A DNA stretch of 64,000 bases from Bacillus siamensis KCTC 13613 (GTDB taxonomy: Bacteria > Bacillota > Bacilli > Bacillales > Bacillaceae), in contig NZ_AJVF01000013.1 in NCBI RefSeq assembly GCF_000262045.1, positions 434,001 through 498,000 of the forward strand, written 5' to 3'. Positions within the stretch are counted from its first letter, which is position 1; each line of letters opens with the position of its first letter. This document shows positions 28,339 through 36,840 of this stretch, piece by piece. Below the pieces are notes generated by a model. It was given only the letters and a program-made list of their open reading frames with translations, was not told where the DNA came from and searched no databases. The position numbers and the translations under genes are program-made.

Positions 28339-30177
28339 TTAAGACATTCCTGCTGTTTTTTTCTTTTTCGCCGCTTTTTCACGTTCGTTTTTGTTCAGGA
28401 TTTTCTTTCTTAAACGGATGGATTCCGGTGTTACTTCACAGTATTCATCATCGTTCAAGTACTCGAGTGATTCTTCAAGCGACATAATGCGCGCTTTCTT
28501 AATCGTAGTCGTTTGATCCTTCGTTGCGGAACGGACGTTTGTCTGCTGTTTCATTTTGCTGACATTGACGACAAGGTCATTGTCACGGTTATGTTCGCCG
28601 ACAATCATGCCTTCATATACTTCTGTGCCCGGCTCAACGAAGATCACGCCGCGGTCTTCAATACCTTGAATTCCGTAAGATGTCGCTTTTCCATTTTCCA
28701 TGGAAACGAGCACACCCTGACGGCGGCCTCCGACTTGGCCTTTTTGCATCGGCTGATAGCTGTCAAACGTGTGGTTCAGGATACCGAAACCGCGTGTCAG
28801 TGACAGAAACTCAGTAGAATAGCCGATGAGCCCGCGTGAAGGTACGGTAAAGATCAGGCGGACCTGGCCGTTTCCGTTATTAATCATATCGAGCATTTCG
28901 CCTTTTCTCGCACCCATTGATTCCATAACAGAACCGGTATGCTCTTCAGGCACGTCAATCTGCACGCGCTCAACAGGCTCGCAGCTTACACCGTCGATTT
29001 CCTTAATGATAACTTCAGGTTTAGACACTTGAAGCTCATAACCTTCGCGGCGCATGTTTTCAATTAAAATAGACAGGTGAAGCTCACCGCGTCCTGAAAC
29101 AACCCATGCGTCAGGCGATGCCGTCGGTTCGACACGAAGACTGACGTCTGTTTGAAGCTGTGCGTTCAGACGCTCTTCAATTTTACGGGCTGTGACATAT
29201 TTGCCTTCACGGCCTGCAAACGGGCTGTTGTTTACGACAAATGTCATTTGAAGCGTAGGCTCATCAATACGCAGAACCGGCAGCGGCTCATGGTGGTCAG
29301 CCGGACAAACCGTTTCACCGACGTTGATGTCTTCCATACCGGAAACGGCAACGAGGTCTCCCGCTCTCGCTTCTTCAATTTCCACGCGTTTCAATCCTTG
29401 GAAACCGAAGATTTTCGTTACACGGAATGATTTGACCGTTCCGTCAAGTTTCATCAATGAAACCTGCTGGCCGACTTTCATCGTGCCGCGGAAAACGCGT
29501 CCGATACCGATACGGCCGACATAGTCATTGTAATCAAGAAGCGCCACTTGGAATTGAAGAGGCTCTTCGGCGTTATCAACCGGCGCAGGGACATGTTCAA
29601 GAATCGTTTCATACAGTGATTCCATGTTTTCGTCCTGCTTTTTCGGATCAAGACTTGCCGTTCCGTTAATCGCAGAAGCGTAGACGACAGGGAACTCAAG
29701 CTGTTCTTCGTTTGCATCCAGCTCGATGAACAGATCAAGCACTTCATCGATAACTTCTTCCGGGCGGGCGAAATCACGGTCGATTTTGTTTACGACGACA
29801 ACCGGATTTAAGTTCTGCTCAAGGGCTTTCTTCAGAACGAAACGGGTTTGCGGCATGCAGCCTTCATATGCGTCAACGACTAACAGAACGCCGTCAACCA
29901 TTTTCATAATCCGTTCAACCTCTCCGCCGAAGTCGGCGTGTCCCGGAGTGTCCAAAATATTAATGCGTGTATCTTTATAGTTAATCGCAGTATTTTTCGC
30001 GAGAATTGTAATACCGCGTTCACGTTCAAGATCGTTTGAATCCATTGCGCGTTCGGCAATATTTTCGTTGGCACGGAAGGTTCCGGCTTGGTGAAGCAAT
30101 TGGTCTACCAAAGTCGTTTTCCCATGGTCAACGTGGGCAATAATCGCGATATTGCGAAGATCGTTTCGAAGTTTCAC
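28339..30177 (-). CDS. typA: TypA/BipA ribosome-associated translational GTPase
   Basis: EF-G-like GTPase that binds ribosomes under stress and assists 50S assembly. The 612 residues have the G-domain motifs AHVDHGKTTLVDQLL (G1), the switch region RGITILAKN, DTPGHADFGGEV (G3) and NKIDR (G4), then domain II, EF-G-like domains III and V and the BipA-specific C-terminal domain. The start is the GTG at 30177 behind AGGAGATG. Formerly ylaG in B. subtilis. Confidence 0.97.
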   Translation of the reverse strand: MKLRNDLRNIAIIAHVDHGKTTLVDQLLHQAGTFRANENIAERAMDSNDLERERGITILAKNTAINYKDTRINILDTPGHADFGGEVERIMKMVDGVLLVVDAYEGCMPQTRFVLKKALEQNLNPVVVVNKIDRDFARPEEVIDEVLDLFIELDANEEQLEFPVVYASAINGTASLDPKKQDENMESLYETILEHVPAPVDNAEEPLQFQVALLDYNDYVGRIGIGRVFRGTMKVGQQVSLMKLDGTVKSFRVTKIFGFQGLKRVEIEEARAGDLVAVSGMEDINVGETVCPADHHEPLPVLRIDEPTLQMTFVVNNSPFAGREGKYVTARKIEERLNAQLQTDVSLRVEPTASPDAWVVSGRGELHLSILIENMRREGYELQVSKPEVIIKEIDGVSCEPVERVQIDVPEEHTGSVMESMGARKGEMLDMINNGNGQVRLIFTVPSRGLIGYSTEFLSLTRGFGILNHTFDSYQPMQKGQVGGRRQGVLVSMENGKATSYGIQGIEDRGVIFVEPGTEVYEGMIVGEHNRDNDLVVNVSKMKQQTNVRSATKDQTTTIKKARIMSLEESLEYLNDDEYCEVTPESIRLRKKILNKNEREKAAKKKKTAGMS

Positions 30178-30212
30178 ATTTTCATCTCCTAAAAAAATTA
30201 GATAACTTTCAT

Positions 30213-30221
30213 ATTATACCA
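30213..30221 (-). promoter_or_regulatory. extended -10 promoter of typA
   Basis: On the minus strand TGG directly precedes TATAAT (30213-30218), an extended -10 element. I see no good -35 hexamer. Confidence 0.55.
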
Positions 30222-30288
30222 CACATCCTCTTTAAAAGCGTCACGTTTTTCTGTAAACTGAAAGTATGACGTTAAAGGGGATGGAAAT

Positions 30289-30477
30289 ATGAAAAAATTG
30301 AATTGGCTCTTATTATTATTTGCATTCGCAGCAGTCTTCAGCATGATGCTGATCGGCGTATCAATCGCTGAGAAAAGCGCATGGGGTGTCATCGGAAGCA
30401 TTGTTCTCGTTATCGCCATGATGGGAAGCGGTTTCACTGTAAAGAAAAAAATGCGCGAACAGGGACTGCTTGATTAA
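30289..30477 (+). CDS. ylaF: YlaF, small two-helix membrane protein
   Basis: A 62-residue hydrophobic protein with two transmembrane helices (about 4-24 and 31-50) and a short basic tail (KKKMREQG). Function unknown. Start ATG at 30289 behind AAAGGGGATGG. It is divergent from typA and followed by a clear terminator, so it is expressed alone. Confidence 0.82.
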   Translation: MKKLNWLLLLFAFAAVFSMMLIGVSIAEKSAWGVIGSIVLVIAMMGSGFTVKKKMREQGLLD

Positions 30478-30529
30478 AAGCATGACCCTTTGCAAAATTC
30501 CGTAAACATGAAAAGCACAATATTGTATG

Positions 30530-30558
30530 AAGCCTGAATGAAACATTCAGGCTTTTTT
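30530..30558 (+). terminator. terminator of ylaF
   Basis: Stem AAGCCTGAATG/CATTCAGGCTT with a three-base loop and a six-T tail. Confidence 0.9.
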
Positions 30559-30717
30559 GCATCCTCAAAACCGGTGGGATGTAAGGCTTATCTCCCCCGC
30601 CGCCTAGTCAAGAAGCCGGAAACAGCAGTATGCATCCTAGTGACAACAGCAGAGTCCCTCAGAAAAGGCAGCCGGAATTAGTCCGGTATTGTTATGAAGA
30701 AAATACCAAACTTCCTA

Positions 30718-30746
30718 TTTCAATTCCATCACTGGATTTTTATACT
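30718..30746 (+). promoter_or_regulatory. SigA-like promoter of ylaE
   Basis: TTTCAA at 30718-30723, 17-base spacer, TATACT at 30741-30746, 40 bases ahead of ylaE. Confidence 0.5.
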
Positions 30747-30786
30747 TGTGGCTGTAAGCAAATACACATGACAAGGAGAGAACAAA

Positions 30787-31404
30787 ATGAAAACATCTTT
30801 TTTGAAGAAAACCGCTGTAACTGCCGCTGCAACTGCTTCAGCCGCCTTGCTTGCATTCAGTCCGCTTGAGTCTGCCGGTGCAAAAACAATTCAGGCAAAT
30901 GAATCGCCTGTCTTGCAGGCTTTTGCCGAGAAAACACCGGAAGATGCGGCAAAGCTTTTAGACATCATCAGCCAATCCATTTACGAAAAAGACGGCGTCT
31001 ATTATTTTGACGGTGAAAAAGCGGTTGAATTGGGATTAGATAAAGAAGCCGCACAGACCATTCAAAAGCTGTGGGACAGCTCAACGGAATTTTTAACCGT
31101 CCTTTCCCAATGTATCGAGAAAACGGACGGCGAATATACATTTAATAAAGAAAAAGCAGTGGAGCTCGGCTTTACGGAAAAAGAAGCTCTTATCGTTGAT
31201 CAGCTGTTCACCGCTTTCTCCCAGAGTCTTCATATTCTTCAATCTGCTCTGGTTGAAGAAGACGGCGTGTATACGTTTGATCAGGAGCTTGCTGAAAAAG
31301 CAGGTGCAGGTAAAAAAGAAGCGAAGCTGTGTGCTGAATTCTTTAATTCACTGCCGCAGGAATTACTTGAAAGCATTTATACAGCCTTTCACCCGGCTGA
31401 GTAA
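30787..31404 (+). CDS. ylaE: YlaE, secreted protein with threefold internal repeat
   Basis: A 205-residue exported protein of unknown function. A typical Sec signal peptide (KK start, hydrophobic core to about 25, likely cleavage after SAGA near residue 32) is followed by three tandem copies of a roughly 47-residue unit (about 60-106, 107-153 and 154-200). Each begins with an acidic DG(V/E)Y(Y/T)F core (KDGVYYFDGEKAVELGL, TDGEYTFNKEKAVELGF, EDGVYTFDQELAEKAGA). Two cysteines occur (109 and 182), in repeats two and three. No catalytic motif is visible. Start ATG at 30787 behind AAGGAGAG. The name rests on position and length. Confidence 0.75.
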   Translation: MKTSFLKKTAVTAAATASAALLAFSPLESAGAKTIQANESPVLQAFAEKTPEDAAKLLDIISQSIYEKDGVYYFDGEKAVELGLDKEAAQTIQKLWDSSTEFLTVLSQCIEKTDGEYTFNKEKAVELGFTEKEALIVDQLFTAFSQSLHILQSALVEEDGVYTFDQELAEKAGAGKKEAKLCAEFFNSLPQELLESIYTAFHPAE

Positions 31405-31408
31405 ACGA

Positions 31409-31443
31409 AAAAAACGCCCGGTCATTCAGCCGGGCGTTTTTTT
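31409..31443. terminator. bidirectional terminator ylaE / ylaABCD
   Basis: A 12-base stem AAAAACGCCCGG/CCGGGCGTTTTT serves ylaE on the plus strand and the ylaABCD operon on the minus strand. Confidence 0.9.
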
Positions 31444-31735
31444 AATTCAGCAGTTTAAGCGCAAGCATGATGAGAAATACAGCTCCGAACATACAGGCGG
31501 CATTTGTCAGCAGCCTCCCGTAATATCTTTCCTGAAACCGCCTCTCCTCGTCTTCATAACCGTCCGGCGCCTTCATCTCAGCTTCGCCAAAGTCAAGCGG
31601 CTCCTTCATCATATGATATACCCTTTTGCACTCACCGCATGTATCAAGATGGCGGAAAATATACCGCTCTGTTTCTGTTTCACAATCGCCTTCAATATAT
31701 AAAGGGAGTAAATCTCTCACTAAACAGCAAGTCAT
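31442..31735 (-). CDS. ylaD: YlaD, zinc-type anti-sigma factor for YlaC
   Basis: A 97-residue membrane-bound anti-sigma factor. The zinc-binding anti-sigma motif H29-x3-C33-x2-C36 (HLDTCGEC) lies in the cytoplasmic N-terminal part and one transmembrane helix (about 74-95) closes the protein. Extra cysteines (C3, C4, C18) could add redox sensing. The ATG at 31735 overlaps the ylaC stop in an ATGA, which implies coupled translation and a fixed ratio with the sigma factor; an upstream in-frame extension inside ylaC is rejected. Confidence 0.92.
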   Translation of the reverse strand: MTCCLVRDLLPLYIEGDCETETERYIFRHLDTCGECKRVYHMMKEPLDFGEAEMKAPDGYEDEERRFQERYYGRLLTNAACMFGAVFLIMLALKLLN

Positions 31736-32253
31736 ATGTGTCCGTCCTTCCTTTTTTCCGCCAAGTGCTGTTTCAGCTGCATTCTCGCCCTGTATAAGGT
31801 GCTCTTCACCTTCGGCAGGCTCCAACCCAAAATATCAGCAATCTCTTCGTATGACAGCTCTTGAAATTCCCTTAAAATTAAAACGGTCTGCTGATCATTT
31901 TTCAGACGCTGAATCTGCCCGGCCAGCGCGTTCTTTGTGTCTGTCCGGTCAACGTAATGCTCCGGCAGTTCATATGTTGTTTGCTGAAGCCCTTCATTCA
32001 AGGTGATATCTGAAAATTGGTATTTTCTGTCCCGTCTGTACCAATTGATGAAGGTATGGTGGGCAATTGCATAGAGCCACGTGCGGATAGACGAGTGCCC
32101 CTTAAATGACTCAAGCCCGTTAAATGCTTTCATAAATGTATCCTGAGCGAGATCTTTAGCGGTCTCAGCGTGATGTGTGCGTCTGTAAAGGTAATACATA
32201 ATATCTTGATAATGTTCACGGTACAACTGTTCAATTGACACCTTGTTTTTCAT
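31732..32253 (-). CDS. ylaC: YlaC, ECF-family RNA polymerase sigma factor
   Basis: A 173-residue extracytoplasmic-function sigma factor linked to oxidative stress in B. subtilis, where it activates its own operon. Sigma region 2 (DIMYYLYRRTHHAETAKDLAQDTF to SIRTWLYAIAHHTFINWYRRD) and region 4 (LREFQELSYEEIADILG..VKSTLYRARMQL) are complete. The ATG at 32253 follows the ylaB stop directly and has no evident ribosome binding site, so it probably depends on coupling with ylaB. The anti-sigma gene ylaD follows. Confidence 0.94.
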   Translation of the reverse strand: MKNKVSIEQLYREHYQDIMYYLYRRTHHAETAKDLAQDTFMKAFNGLESFKGHSSIRTWLYAIAHHTFINWYRRDRKYQFSDITLNEGLQQTTYELPEHYVDRTDTKNALAGQIQRLKNDQQTVLILREFQELSYEEIADILGWSLPKVKSTLYRARMQLKQHLAEKRKDGHI

Positions 32254-32523
32254 TTAAAAATAAAACCACACTGTCATCCAGATTGAGAGCACAATGAAGA
32301 AACCATACAGTCCATACGTCAGGCATTTCATATATTTAATTTGGCGGATGTCGCCCGGCGGCGGCTTCATATCATGTTCATTCTGTCTTTTTCTGTTTTC
32401 CGCCTCTGCTCCAAATTCAGGTTCATGTTCTTTCATCCATTGAAGCGTACCGCCTTCAAGTTCCCCTTCCTTATACAGGTCGTATAAATCGAAGAAGACA
32501 GCCTTTCTTTCTTTATTGTTCAT
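32254..32523 (-). CDS. ylaB: YlaB, small protein with C-terminal membrane helix
   Basis: An 89-residue protein of unknown function: charged N-terminal 65 residues (FFDLYDLYKEGELEGGTLQW, with a recognisable EPEF segment) and one C-terminal transmembrane helix (about 68-88), so the N-terminus is probably cytoplasmic. Its start overlaps the end of ylaA by 11 bases and its stop abuts ylaC. This places it in the ECF operon, perhaps as a membrane signalling partner, which is inference. Confidence 0.82.
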   Translation of the reverse strand: MNNKERKAVFFDLYDLYKEGELEGGTLQWMKEHEPEFGAEAENRKRQNEHDMKPPPGDIRQIKYMKCLTYGLYGFFIVLSIWMTVWFYF

Positions 32524-34450
32524 AAAGGTTCACCGCCTCGTAAGTATCCGCGTTTACTACATATGCGTCATGGCGGTTTGAACCGAACGGCTGAATAATA
32601 ACGAGCCATGCGTTATATGTTACGCCGTCTTTCACCGCTTTGACAGGCTTCACCCGCTTTTTATAAATGATGCCGTTATATGCCCCCGCCACTCTTTTGA
32701 AGGCTGTTTCCCCGTCTCTGTATGTATGCGGGAATGTTTTGGCGCTTACCTGTCCGCAGGATGAGGCCTCTATCATGCCTTCTTCATTTCGGAGCGTAAA
32801 AACGGATGTTCCTTCAAGGTTTTCAAAAACGAGACCGTCTTCCGATTTGTCAATTTGCTTAAGCTTTGAAGTATCCGCGCCCAGCAATGTAAAAAGCCTC
32901 TTCTGAAGTTCTTTTTTTGTCAAAACGGTGCTGCCTGATGAGATTCTGATTTTCACAAGGCGCCCGGATTCGGCATCAAATACCAGCTCCGCCCCGTTAT
33001 TCGCTGTTACGGTCACACTGCTGCCGATCAGGCTGTTGATATCTGTATTTGTGATTTCAAATGTCTGACCAGGCATTTGCAGCGTATGAAAGACGGCTTT
33101 TGATGCTTTCATTATGTCTTTTTCCTTCATGTGCACCTGCGGCAGCGACTGAAGCTGATAAATAGACGGGTCTTCTGAAAAACCCATGATCGTTTCTTTT
33201 TCCCAGTAAAATACAGCACCCGTTTGTTCGTGATGCTTCCCTTGTCTTTTCGGCGCGATCTCCACGACAAACTGTCCGTCTTCTTTTCTCACTGTTGTCT
33301 GAATGCCTTGTGTTTTTAGTTTTCGGCCGTGTACCGACAAGAAATCCAGCGACTTTTTCCGGTACTCTTCTTCTGTTAATGTCCGGCCTTCCGGTTTTTT
33401 AAGATATTGATAATTTGTAATCATTCGGGAAACCTCGTCCACTTCCGCTTCATAATCTTCCGTTTTAAAGCGGTAAAAGTAATGGAGATCCTGATTGGTT
33501 TCTGTCAAATAAATCGGATTCTCAGCGGGAAAAAATGACGTAAGGATCCGTTCCGCCTGGTCTGAAGTAATATGTTCGCCCACATAATCAACAGAATCTT
33601 CAGCTATCGGTTTTGAAACCGCAAATGCGGCATCTCCTGCGTTGTACACCGGATTCAAAAAGACAATAAAACCAGCGGCCGCGGCCGCCGCAAGAAAGCT
33701 TTTCGTCCGCCGTCTGATCCTGTCTGACCGATGAAATAAATGGTGGGTCATCAGAAAACCCGCCATTGTTAAATACACCGTAAACGGGAGAAGCCTGCCG
33801 TAATCTTTTGATACCCCGGCCGAGGACGGAGAGAGCACCCACACCAATAGCCCGATGACCGCTGCATAAAACACGCCGATAAAAACCGGCCTCGGTTTCC
33901 AATACATTTTAAAAAATAAAACATTCATAGAAATCAGAAGGAGTAAAACAACCGCAACGGAACACAGCGAGGAGACGATATCCTCTGCAGCCATCGTGTC
34001 ACGATTGCTGTTCCAGAAAGCAAAAAAACTGAAGATCAGCTGAATGACGGGCAGTGTCACCACAGTGAGATCAAACGTATAAAACATGCCCTTTCCCCTC
34101 TGCTCCTGCGGCATCAGCATATAGTGAAACGCGGTGAGCAGCACATATCCGTACATTAAGAGATGAACGATCGGAAGAAGCTCTCTTTCTTCCGTTGTCA
34201 AATAGTGCGCGCTAAAGTGAGTGCTCTGCACCTGATGAACCAATTCAATCGTTATGCCAGCCAATAATACGGCCCGAAGCATGATCCCGCCATAAAACCA
34301 AACTCTTTCAGAGCTGATTTTCGGATGGAAAGTCAGCCCGTATAAAACAGCAAGGCAGACGGACGACCACTGGATGATCAACACACTCTGTCTGCTCAAA
34401 ATGAAATATCTGTCGAAATGCTGAATAAAATGACTGAAAATCTCTGACAT
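32513..34450 (-). CDS. ylaA: YlaA, polytopic membrane protein of the YlaC operon
   Basis: A 645-residue protein, the first gene of ylaABCD. About the first 270 residues form a membrane domain of seven or eight hydrophobic segments; the remaining 370 are hydrophilic and likely extracellular, with repeated beta-rich blocks resembling YcdB/PepSY-like modules (segments AERILTSFF, AWLVIIQPFG). No enzyme motif is seen. The start is the ATG at 34450; the TTG at 34459 is too close to AAAGGA. It may sense envelope state for the sigma factor, which is inference from context. Confidence 0.78.
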   Translation of the reverse strand: MSEIFSHFIQHFDRYFILSRQSVLIIQWSSVCLAVLYGLTFHPKISSERVWFYGGIMLRAVLLAGITIELVHQVQSTHFSAHYLTTEERELLPIVHLLMYGYVLLTAFHYMLMPQEQRGKGMFYTFDLTVVTLPVIQLIFSFFAFWNSNRDTMAAEDIVSSLCSVAVVLLLLISMNVLFFKMYWKPRPVFIGVFYAAVIGLLVWVLSPSSAGVSKDYGRLLPFTVYLTMAGFLMTHHLFHRSDRIRRRTKSFLAAAAAAGFIVFLNPVYNAGDAAFAVSKPIAEDSVDYVGEHITSDQAERILTSFFPAENPIYLTETNQDLHYFYRFKTEDYEAEVDEVSRMITNYQYLKKPEGRTLTEEEYRKKSLDFLSVHGRKLKTQGIQTTVRKEDGQFVVEIAPKRQGKHHEQTGAVFYWEKETIMGFSEDPSIYQLQSLPQVHMKEKDIMKASKAVFHTLQMPGQTFEITNTDINSLIGSSVTVTANNGAELVFDAESGRLVKIRISSGSTVLTKKELQKRLFTLLGADTSKLKQIDKSEDGLVFENLEGTSVFTLRNEEGMIEASSCGQVSAKTFPHTYRDGETAFKRVAGAYNGIIYKKRVKPVKAVKDGVTYNAWLVIIQPFGSNRHDAYVVNADTYEAVNLYEQ

Positions 34451-34489
34451 CTGTAACAATCCTTTACGTTTATTAAGGCCTCACCCGTT

Positions 34490-34516
34490 TAGACAACCGG
34501 CATTAAAAAAAGTTTT
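34490..34516 (-). promoter_or_regulatory. candidate ECF (YlaC) promoter of ylaABCD
   Basis: On the minus strand AAAAC followed by a T-run (34512-34516), 16-base spacer, TGTCTA (34490-34495): an AAC / GTC layout typical of ECF promoters. Confidence 0.38.
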
Positions 34517-34700
34517 AAAGATCCTAACATTTTTCCCCTATCATTTTTCCCGTCTTCATCTGTCATTTTTTTCAGAAGAAATCGCGTCATTCGACTCATG
34601 TCTATTCCGACACGTGCCTCTCGGCTTATCCCCTGACACCGCCTCCCAGGAGCCTGTACGGGACGATTCTATCAATTCAGCTGCGGAGTCTAGTTTTATA

Positions 34701-34730
34701 TTGCAGAATGAGAGATTGCTGGTTTATTAT
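34701..34730 (+). promoter_or_regulatory. SigA promoter of nprE
   Basis: TTGCAG at 34701-34706, 18-base spacer, TATTAT at 34725-34730; the leader is about 36 bases to the GTG start. Confidence 0.6.
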
Positions 34731-34772
34731 AACAATATAAGTTTTCATTATTTTCAAAAAGGGGGATTTATT

Positions 34773-36338
34773 GTGGGTTTAGGTAAGAAATTGTCTGTTG
34801 CTGTCGCCGCTTCTTTTATAGGTTTAACGATCAGTCTGCCGGGTGTTCAGGCCGCTGAGAATCCTCAGCTTAAAGAAAACATGACAAATTTTGTGCCGAA
34901 GCATTCTTTGGTGCAATCTGAATTGCCTTCTGTCAGTGACAAAGCAATCAAGCAATATTTGAAACAAAACGGCAAAGTCTTTAAAGGCAATCCTTCTGAA
35001 AGGCTGAAGCTGATTGACCAAACAACCGATGATCTCGGCTATAAACACTTCCGTTATGTGCCTGTCGTGAACGGTGTGCCTGTGAAAGACTCTCAAGTCA
35101 TTATTCACGTTGATAAATCCAACAACGTCTATGCGATTAACGGTGAATTAAACAACGATGCTTCTGCCAAAACGGCAAACAGCAAAAAATTATCTGCAAA
35201 TCAGGCGCTGGACCATGCTTTTAAAGCAATCGGCAAATCACCTGAAGCCGTTTCTAACGGAAACGTCGCAAACAAAAATAAAGCCGAGCTCAAAGCAGCA
35301 GCTACAAAAGACGGAAAATACCGCCTCGCCTATGATGTAACGATCCGCTATATCGAACCGGAACCTGCAAACTGGGAAGTAACCGTTGATGCAGAAACTG
35401 GGAAAATCCTGAAAAAGCAAAACAAAGTGGAACATGCGGCTGCAACCGGAACAGGTACGACTCTTAAAGGAAAAACGGTCTCATTAAATATTTCTTCTGA
35501 AAGCGGCAAATATGTGCTGCGCGATCTTTCTAAACCTACCGGAACACAAATTATTACGTACGATCTGCAAAACCGCGAGTATAACCTGCCGGGCACACTC
35601 GTATCCAGCACCACAAACCAGTTTACAACTTCTTCTCAGCGCGCTGCCGTTGATGCGCATTACAACCTCGGCAAAGTGTATGATTATTTCTATCAGAAGT
35701 TTAAACGCAACAGCTACGACAATAGAGGCGGCAAGATCGTATCCTCCGTTCATTACGGCAGCAGATACAATAACGCAGCCTGGATCGGCGACCAAATGAT
35801 TTACGGAGACGGTGACGGTTCATTCTTCTCGCCTCTTTCCGGTTCAATGGACGTAACGGCCCATGAAATGACACATGGCGTTACACAGGAAACAGCCAAC
35901 CTGAACTATGAAAATCAGCCGGGCGCTTTAAATGAATCCTTCTCTGATGTATTCGGGTACTTCAACGATACTGAGGACTGGGATATCGGTGAAGATATTA
36001 CGGTCAGCCAGCCGGCTCTCCGCAGCTTATCAAATCCGACAAAATACGGACAGCCTGACAACTACAAAAATTACAAAAACCTTCCGAACACTGATGCCGG
36101 CGACTACGGCGGTGTGCATACAAACAGCGGAATTCCGAACAAAGCCGCTTACAATACGATTACAAAAATCGGCGTGAACAAAGCGGAGCAGATTTACTAT
36201 CGCGCCCTGACGGTATACCTCACTCCGTCATCAACCTTTAAAGATGCAAAAGCAGCTTTGATTCAATCAGCACGGGACCTTTACGGCTCTCAGGATGCTG
36301 CAAGCGTAGAAGCGGCCTGGAATTCAGTCGGCTTGTAA
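34773..36338 (+). CDS. nprE: NprE, extracellular neutral metalloprotease (bacillolysin)
   Basis: Secreted thermolysin-family zinc protease that feeds the cell from proteins. The 521-residue precursor has a Sec signal (about 1-27, PGVQA), an FTP/PepSY propeptide to about residue 221, and the mature enzyme from about 222. The zinc site is His364 and His368 of HEMTH, with Glu388 in GALNESFSDVFGYF as third ligand; Glu365 is the catalytic base. The GTG at 34773 is chosen because GGGGG lies eight bases upstream and the signal peptide starts there. It matches the B. amyloliquefaciens type more closely than the B. subtilis one from memory. Confidence 0.97.
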   Translation: MGLGKKLSVAVAASFIGLTISLPGVQAAENPQLKENMTNFVPKHSLVQSELPSVSDKAIKQYLKQNGKVFKGNPSERLKLIDQTTDDLGYKHFRYVPVVNGVPVKDSQVIIHVDKSNNVYAINGELNNDASAKTANSKKLSANQALDHAFKAIGKSPEAVSNGNVANKNKAELKAAATKDGKYRLAYDVTIRYIEPEPANWEVTVDAETGKILKKQNKVEHAAATGTGTTLKGKTVSLNISSESGKYVLRDLSKPTGTQIITYDLQNREYNLPGTLVSSTTNQFTTSSQRAAVDAHYNLGKVYDYFYQKFKRNSYDNRGGKIVSSVHYGSRYNNAAWIGDQMIYGDGDGSFFSPLSGSMDVTAHEMTHGVTQETANLNYENQPGALNESFSDVFGYFNDTEDWDIGEDITVSQPALRSLSNPTKYGQPDNYKNYKNLPNTDAGDYGGVHTNSGIPNKAAYNTITKIGVNKAEQIYYRALTVYLTPSSTFKDAKAALIQSARDLYGSQDAASVEAAWNSVGL

Positions 36339-36343
36339 ATAAG

Positions 36344-36374
36344 AAAAGAGACCGGATATCCGGTCTCTTTTTTA
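36344..36374 (+). terminator. terminator of nprE
   Basis: The palindrome AGAGACCGGATATCCGGTCTCT with flanking A and T runs; it could also end the opposite GNAT gene. Confidence 0.88.
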
Positions 36375-36387
36375 TATCTGATATATT

Positions 36388-36840
36388 TCACAATGGCTTC
36401 ACCATGATCATATATGTCTTTTCCCGATCGTCTTTTTCAAGCTTCAGCTGTTCAAAACCGCATTGGCTTAAAAACAGCACCCATTCCTGCCTGTCCAGGG
36501 GAACGGCTGCAAACATCGCTTTATGCTCCGCTCTCAGCCGGCCGGCAATCTCTTCAATGACCGCCCGTCCGATTCCTTTCTCTTTTGCCTCTGGGGCGAC
36601 GGCCACAGTCCCGAGCCACGGTTTTCCGTTTGAAGGCGCCCATTCTAAGTGAAAGCTGACGGCGGCAGGAGCGCCGTCAAGCTCCCATACGAGCCACGTT
36701 CCATTGTACATGGAGTATGCAAGCATAAACTCCGCCGCATTTTTTGTTCCGAATTCTTCGGCTCTCCACACCGGGTGTGCCGCCGCCAGCTGCTCCAGAA
36801 ATTCCAGATCTTCTTCTTCAAACTCCCTATCTGTCAGCAT
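36388..36840 (-). CDS. GNAT-family N-acetyltransferase
   Basis: A 150-residue acetyl-CoA-dependent acyltransferase of unknown substrate. The acetyl-CoA loop KEKGIGRAVIEE follows the strand GTVAVAPEA, a standard GNAT motif A, and WLVWELDGAPAAVSFHLEW supplies the preceding beta strands. The start is the ATG at 36840, which overlaps the end of suhB by 14 bases, so the two are cotranscribed; a TTG at 36888 has no ribosome binding site. In B. subtilis 168 this interval, next to nprE, carries yktD instead, so this is a lineage-specific gene. Confidence 0.8.
   Translation of the reverse strand: MLTDREFEEEDLEFLEQLAAAHPVWRAEEFGTKNAAEFMLAYSMYNGTWLVWELDGAPAAVSFHLEWAPSNGKPWLGTVAVAPEAKEKGIGRAVIEEIAGRLRAEHKAMFAAVPLDRQEWVLFLSQCGFEQLKLEKDDREKTYMIMVKPL

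Larger units (their letters stand above)
30478..30786. other. gene-free interval ylaF - ylaE
   Basis: These 309 bases hold the ylaF terminator and a SigA-like promoter for ylaE. Between them (about 30560-30700) is a G/C-richer stretch with a short inverted repeat (CCGGAATTAGTCCGG at 30673-30687); I recognise no riboswitch or RNA family in it. Confidence 0.6.
34451..34772. other. divergent regulatory region ylaA / nprE
   Basis: About 320 bases between the ylaA and nprE starts. They hold a candidate ECF promoter on the ylaA side and the SigA promoter of nprE. The middle (about 34600-34690) is G/C-richer with a short palindrome CAGGAGCCTG. I see no further gene. Confidence 0.6.

Noticed and set aside
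30630..30869. 79-codon frame upstream of and overlapping ylaE
   Set aside because: Out of frame with the clearly secreted YlaE, no ribosome binding site, and it covers the ylaE promoter.
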